A DNA stretch of 17,379 nt from assembly GCA_018398765.1 (NCBI GenBank), contig JAHBMJ010002623.1:1-17379 (forward strand), written 5' to 3'. Shown here one piece after another: positions 16,493-17,379 of the stretch. The stretch's first letter is position 1. Each line of letters opens with the position of its first letter. The notes beneath the pieces are model-generated. The model was not told the origin of the DNA. It did not search any database and saw only the letters and a list, made by a program, of their open reading frames with translations. Source of the DNA: Chromera velia. Lineage: Eukaryota; Sar; Chromeraceae. Both the position numbers and the translations under genes were made by a program.

Positions 16493-17309
16493 ATGGATGA
16501 CGGTAGTAAGAAGCAACTTGATCCCCCGCCCCCTCTCAATACGCCTCTTGACGCCCAAGCAGCAAAGTCTCTCATTTCCGAGACGGTGAAAGACATAAAG
16601 GGAGGGATTGAGAATCTCACTCAAGAATTTTCCAAAGTGTTCATCTCCAAGGACGACCACCAAGCAGAGCAGAAGAAGACCCACAATCTTATCGAGAAAG
16701 GGAAGGACAACCTTCACATCTGTGAGGCGAAGATATCCGAGGTGCAGATCTCTTTGTTGGAGCAGTGGGTGGACAGGGAAAAGAAGCTTGAGCTTCGTAA
16801 GAAGAACTCAGAGGTGATCCATAGATTCGATTTTAAATTCTCCCCCCCCAGGGCTGCACGCTCAGGCTAATAAAGAGAAAGCATTGGCGATCGGAGCCCT
16901 GGACGAAGAGGGAGGATGGAGTAGGTTCAAGCAGATGGACTTTCCCCAACAGACGTAGTACCCTTTTTCTCCTCTGTCCCGCTTTCTCTTCGCGATGCAG
17001 AAAATTGTGGAGGAGGAGGTTGAGAAAGGCACTTTTCCCGCCATCCCTGCCATCCTAGAAAAATGGAACATTCTCTCATTCTCCATCATTTCGAGGTCCA
17101 ACGAGGGCAGGAGATGGACTATTGGTGAAATCGAGTTTGACCAGGAACACCACCGTCTCTTCTCCCACCTTTACGAAGCCTGCAGAGCCCAGATGAATGT
17201 CTTAGACAAGAGAGATCCCCTCCCCCTCTTCTCTCTTTTCTGGGAGACCACACCCAAAATCCGAATCCACACTGAAGTCGCTATGCTTGAAATCGGCTTC
17301 GTATGCTGA
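16493..17309 (+). CDS. Hypothetical hydrophilic, helix-rich protein, multi-exon, partly unresolved
   Basis: Not recognised. The ATG at 16493 has G at -3 and +4. Block 1 (16493-16796) begins MDDGSKKQLDPPPPLNTPLD and continues as a charged, Lys/Glu/Gln-rich helical segment without membrane segments or a signal peptide. A 55-nt intron (GTAAGA at 16797, polyC-CAG ending 16851) joins it in phase 1 to block 2 (16852-16958), which reads LHAQANKEKALAIGALDEEGGWSR and reaches a TAG at 16956-16958, giving 136 residues if it ends there. A third open block, 17001-17309, starts after TTCGCGATGCAG with KIVEEEVEKGTFPAIPAILE and ends at TGA. It lies in the same numerical frame, but no canonical intron removes the TAG while keeping the frame. 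Block 3 may therefore be a further exon of a broken or mis-modelled gene, or a separate frame starting at the ATG at 16995-16997. Confidence 0.5.
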
Positions 17310-17379
17310 CAGCAGATTCATGAAAACAATTTTATTAACCTTCATGTAAAAAGAATTTCTGTATGCGATTCCACTAATA

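Overview
This window is nuclear eukaryotic DNA from an alga with a complex (secondary, red-type) plastid. It has multi-exon genes with GT-AG introns, one predicted protein with a signal peptide followed by a transit-peptide-like stretch, dense microsatellites and minisatellites, and fold-back elements. A chromerid such as Chromera velia would fit, but that is a guess from style and not from a match. Bacterial features (operons, Shine-Dalgarno sites, CRISPR) are absent.

Left part (1-7930), repeat-dominated. At the extreme left edge a minus-strand reading frame (198 to 1, running off the window) encodes the N-terminus of a BED-type zinc-finger protein of the kind found in hAT-like transposases and DUF659 proteins. 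Positions 571-6640 form a very large compound inverted repeat. A purine GGAA tract plus about 4.5 copies of a 146-bp minisatellite (571-1420) is mirrored by about 11 copies of the same minisatellite in opposite orientation plus a pyrimidine TTCC tract (4735-6640). Its 3.3-kb centre holds a CT/TG microsatellite, a palindromic AT-rich cluster and diverged 190-bp-scale repeats, and I find no convincing gene there. A separate 470-bp fold-back MITE-like element with 204-216-bp arms follows at 6681-7150, then more microsatellites.

Middle part (7931-14641), the gene-bearing core. Two genes are divergently transcribed from a 648-bp intergenic region. On the minus strand (10474 to 7931) a six-exon gene, fully phase-consistent, encodes a 425-residue homologue of the MMTAG2 (multiple myeloma tumor-associated protein 2) family: conserved N-terminus, lysine-rich block and an RS/RE-repeat tail. 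On the plus strand (11123 to 14641) a two-exon gene encodes a 386-residue plastid-targeted DUF760 protein. Its single 2358-nt intron is packed with microsatellites, including a 450-nt uninterrupted pyrimidine run on the sense strand.

Right part (14642-17379). An approximately 1.1-kb region (15124-16253) bounded by palindromic TAATCATTA motifs has internal inverted repeats and a 33-bp GC-rich minisatellite and is probably a non-autonomous element. A plus-strand gene of unknown function starts at 16493; it has a charged, helical, hydrophilic product and an unresolved frame problem between its second and third coding blocks.

I see no evidence that the genes form one pathway. The two central genes share a promoter region and a recurrent GTCAGT 5' splice-site motif. 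The strongest novel observations are the giant inverted minisatellite structure, the decoy 3' splice sites carried by a minisatellite inside an MMTAG2 intron, a composite repeat that expands pyrimidine tracts inside the DUF760 intron, and two frame-preserving paired splice options in the right-hand gene.
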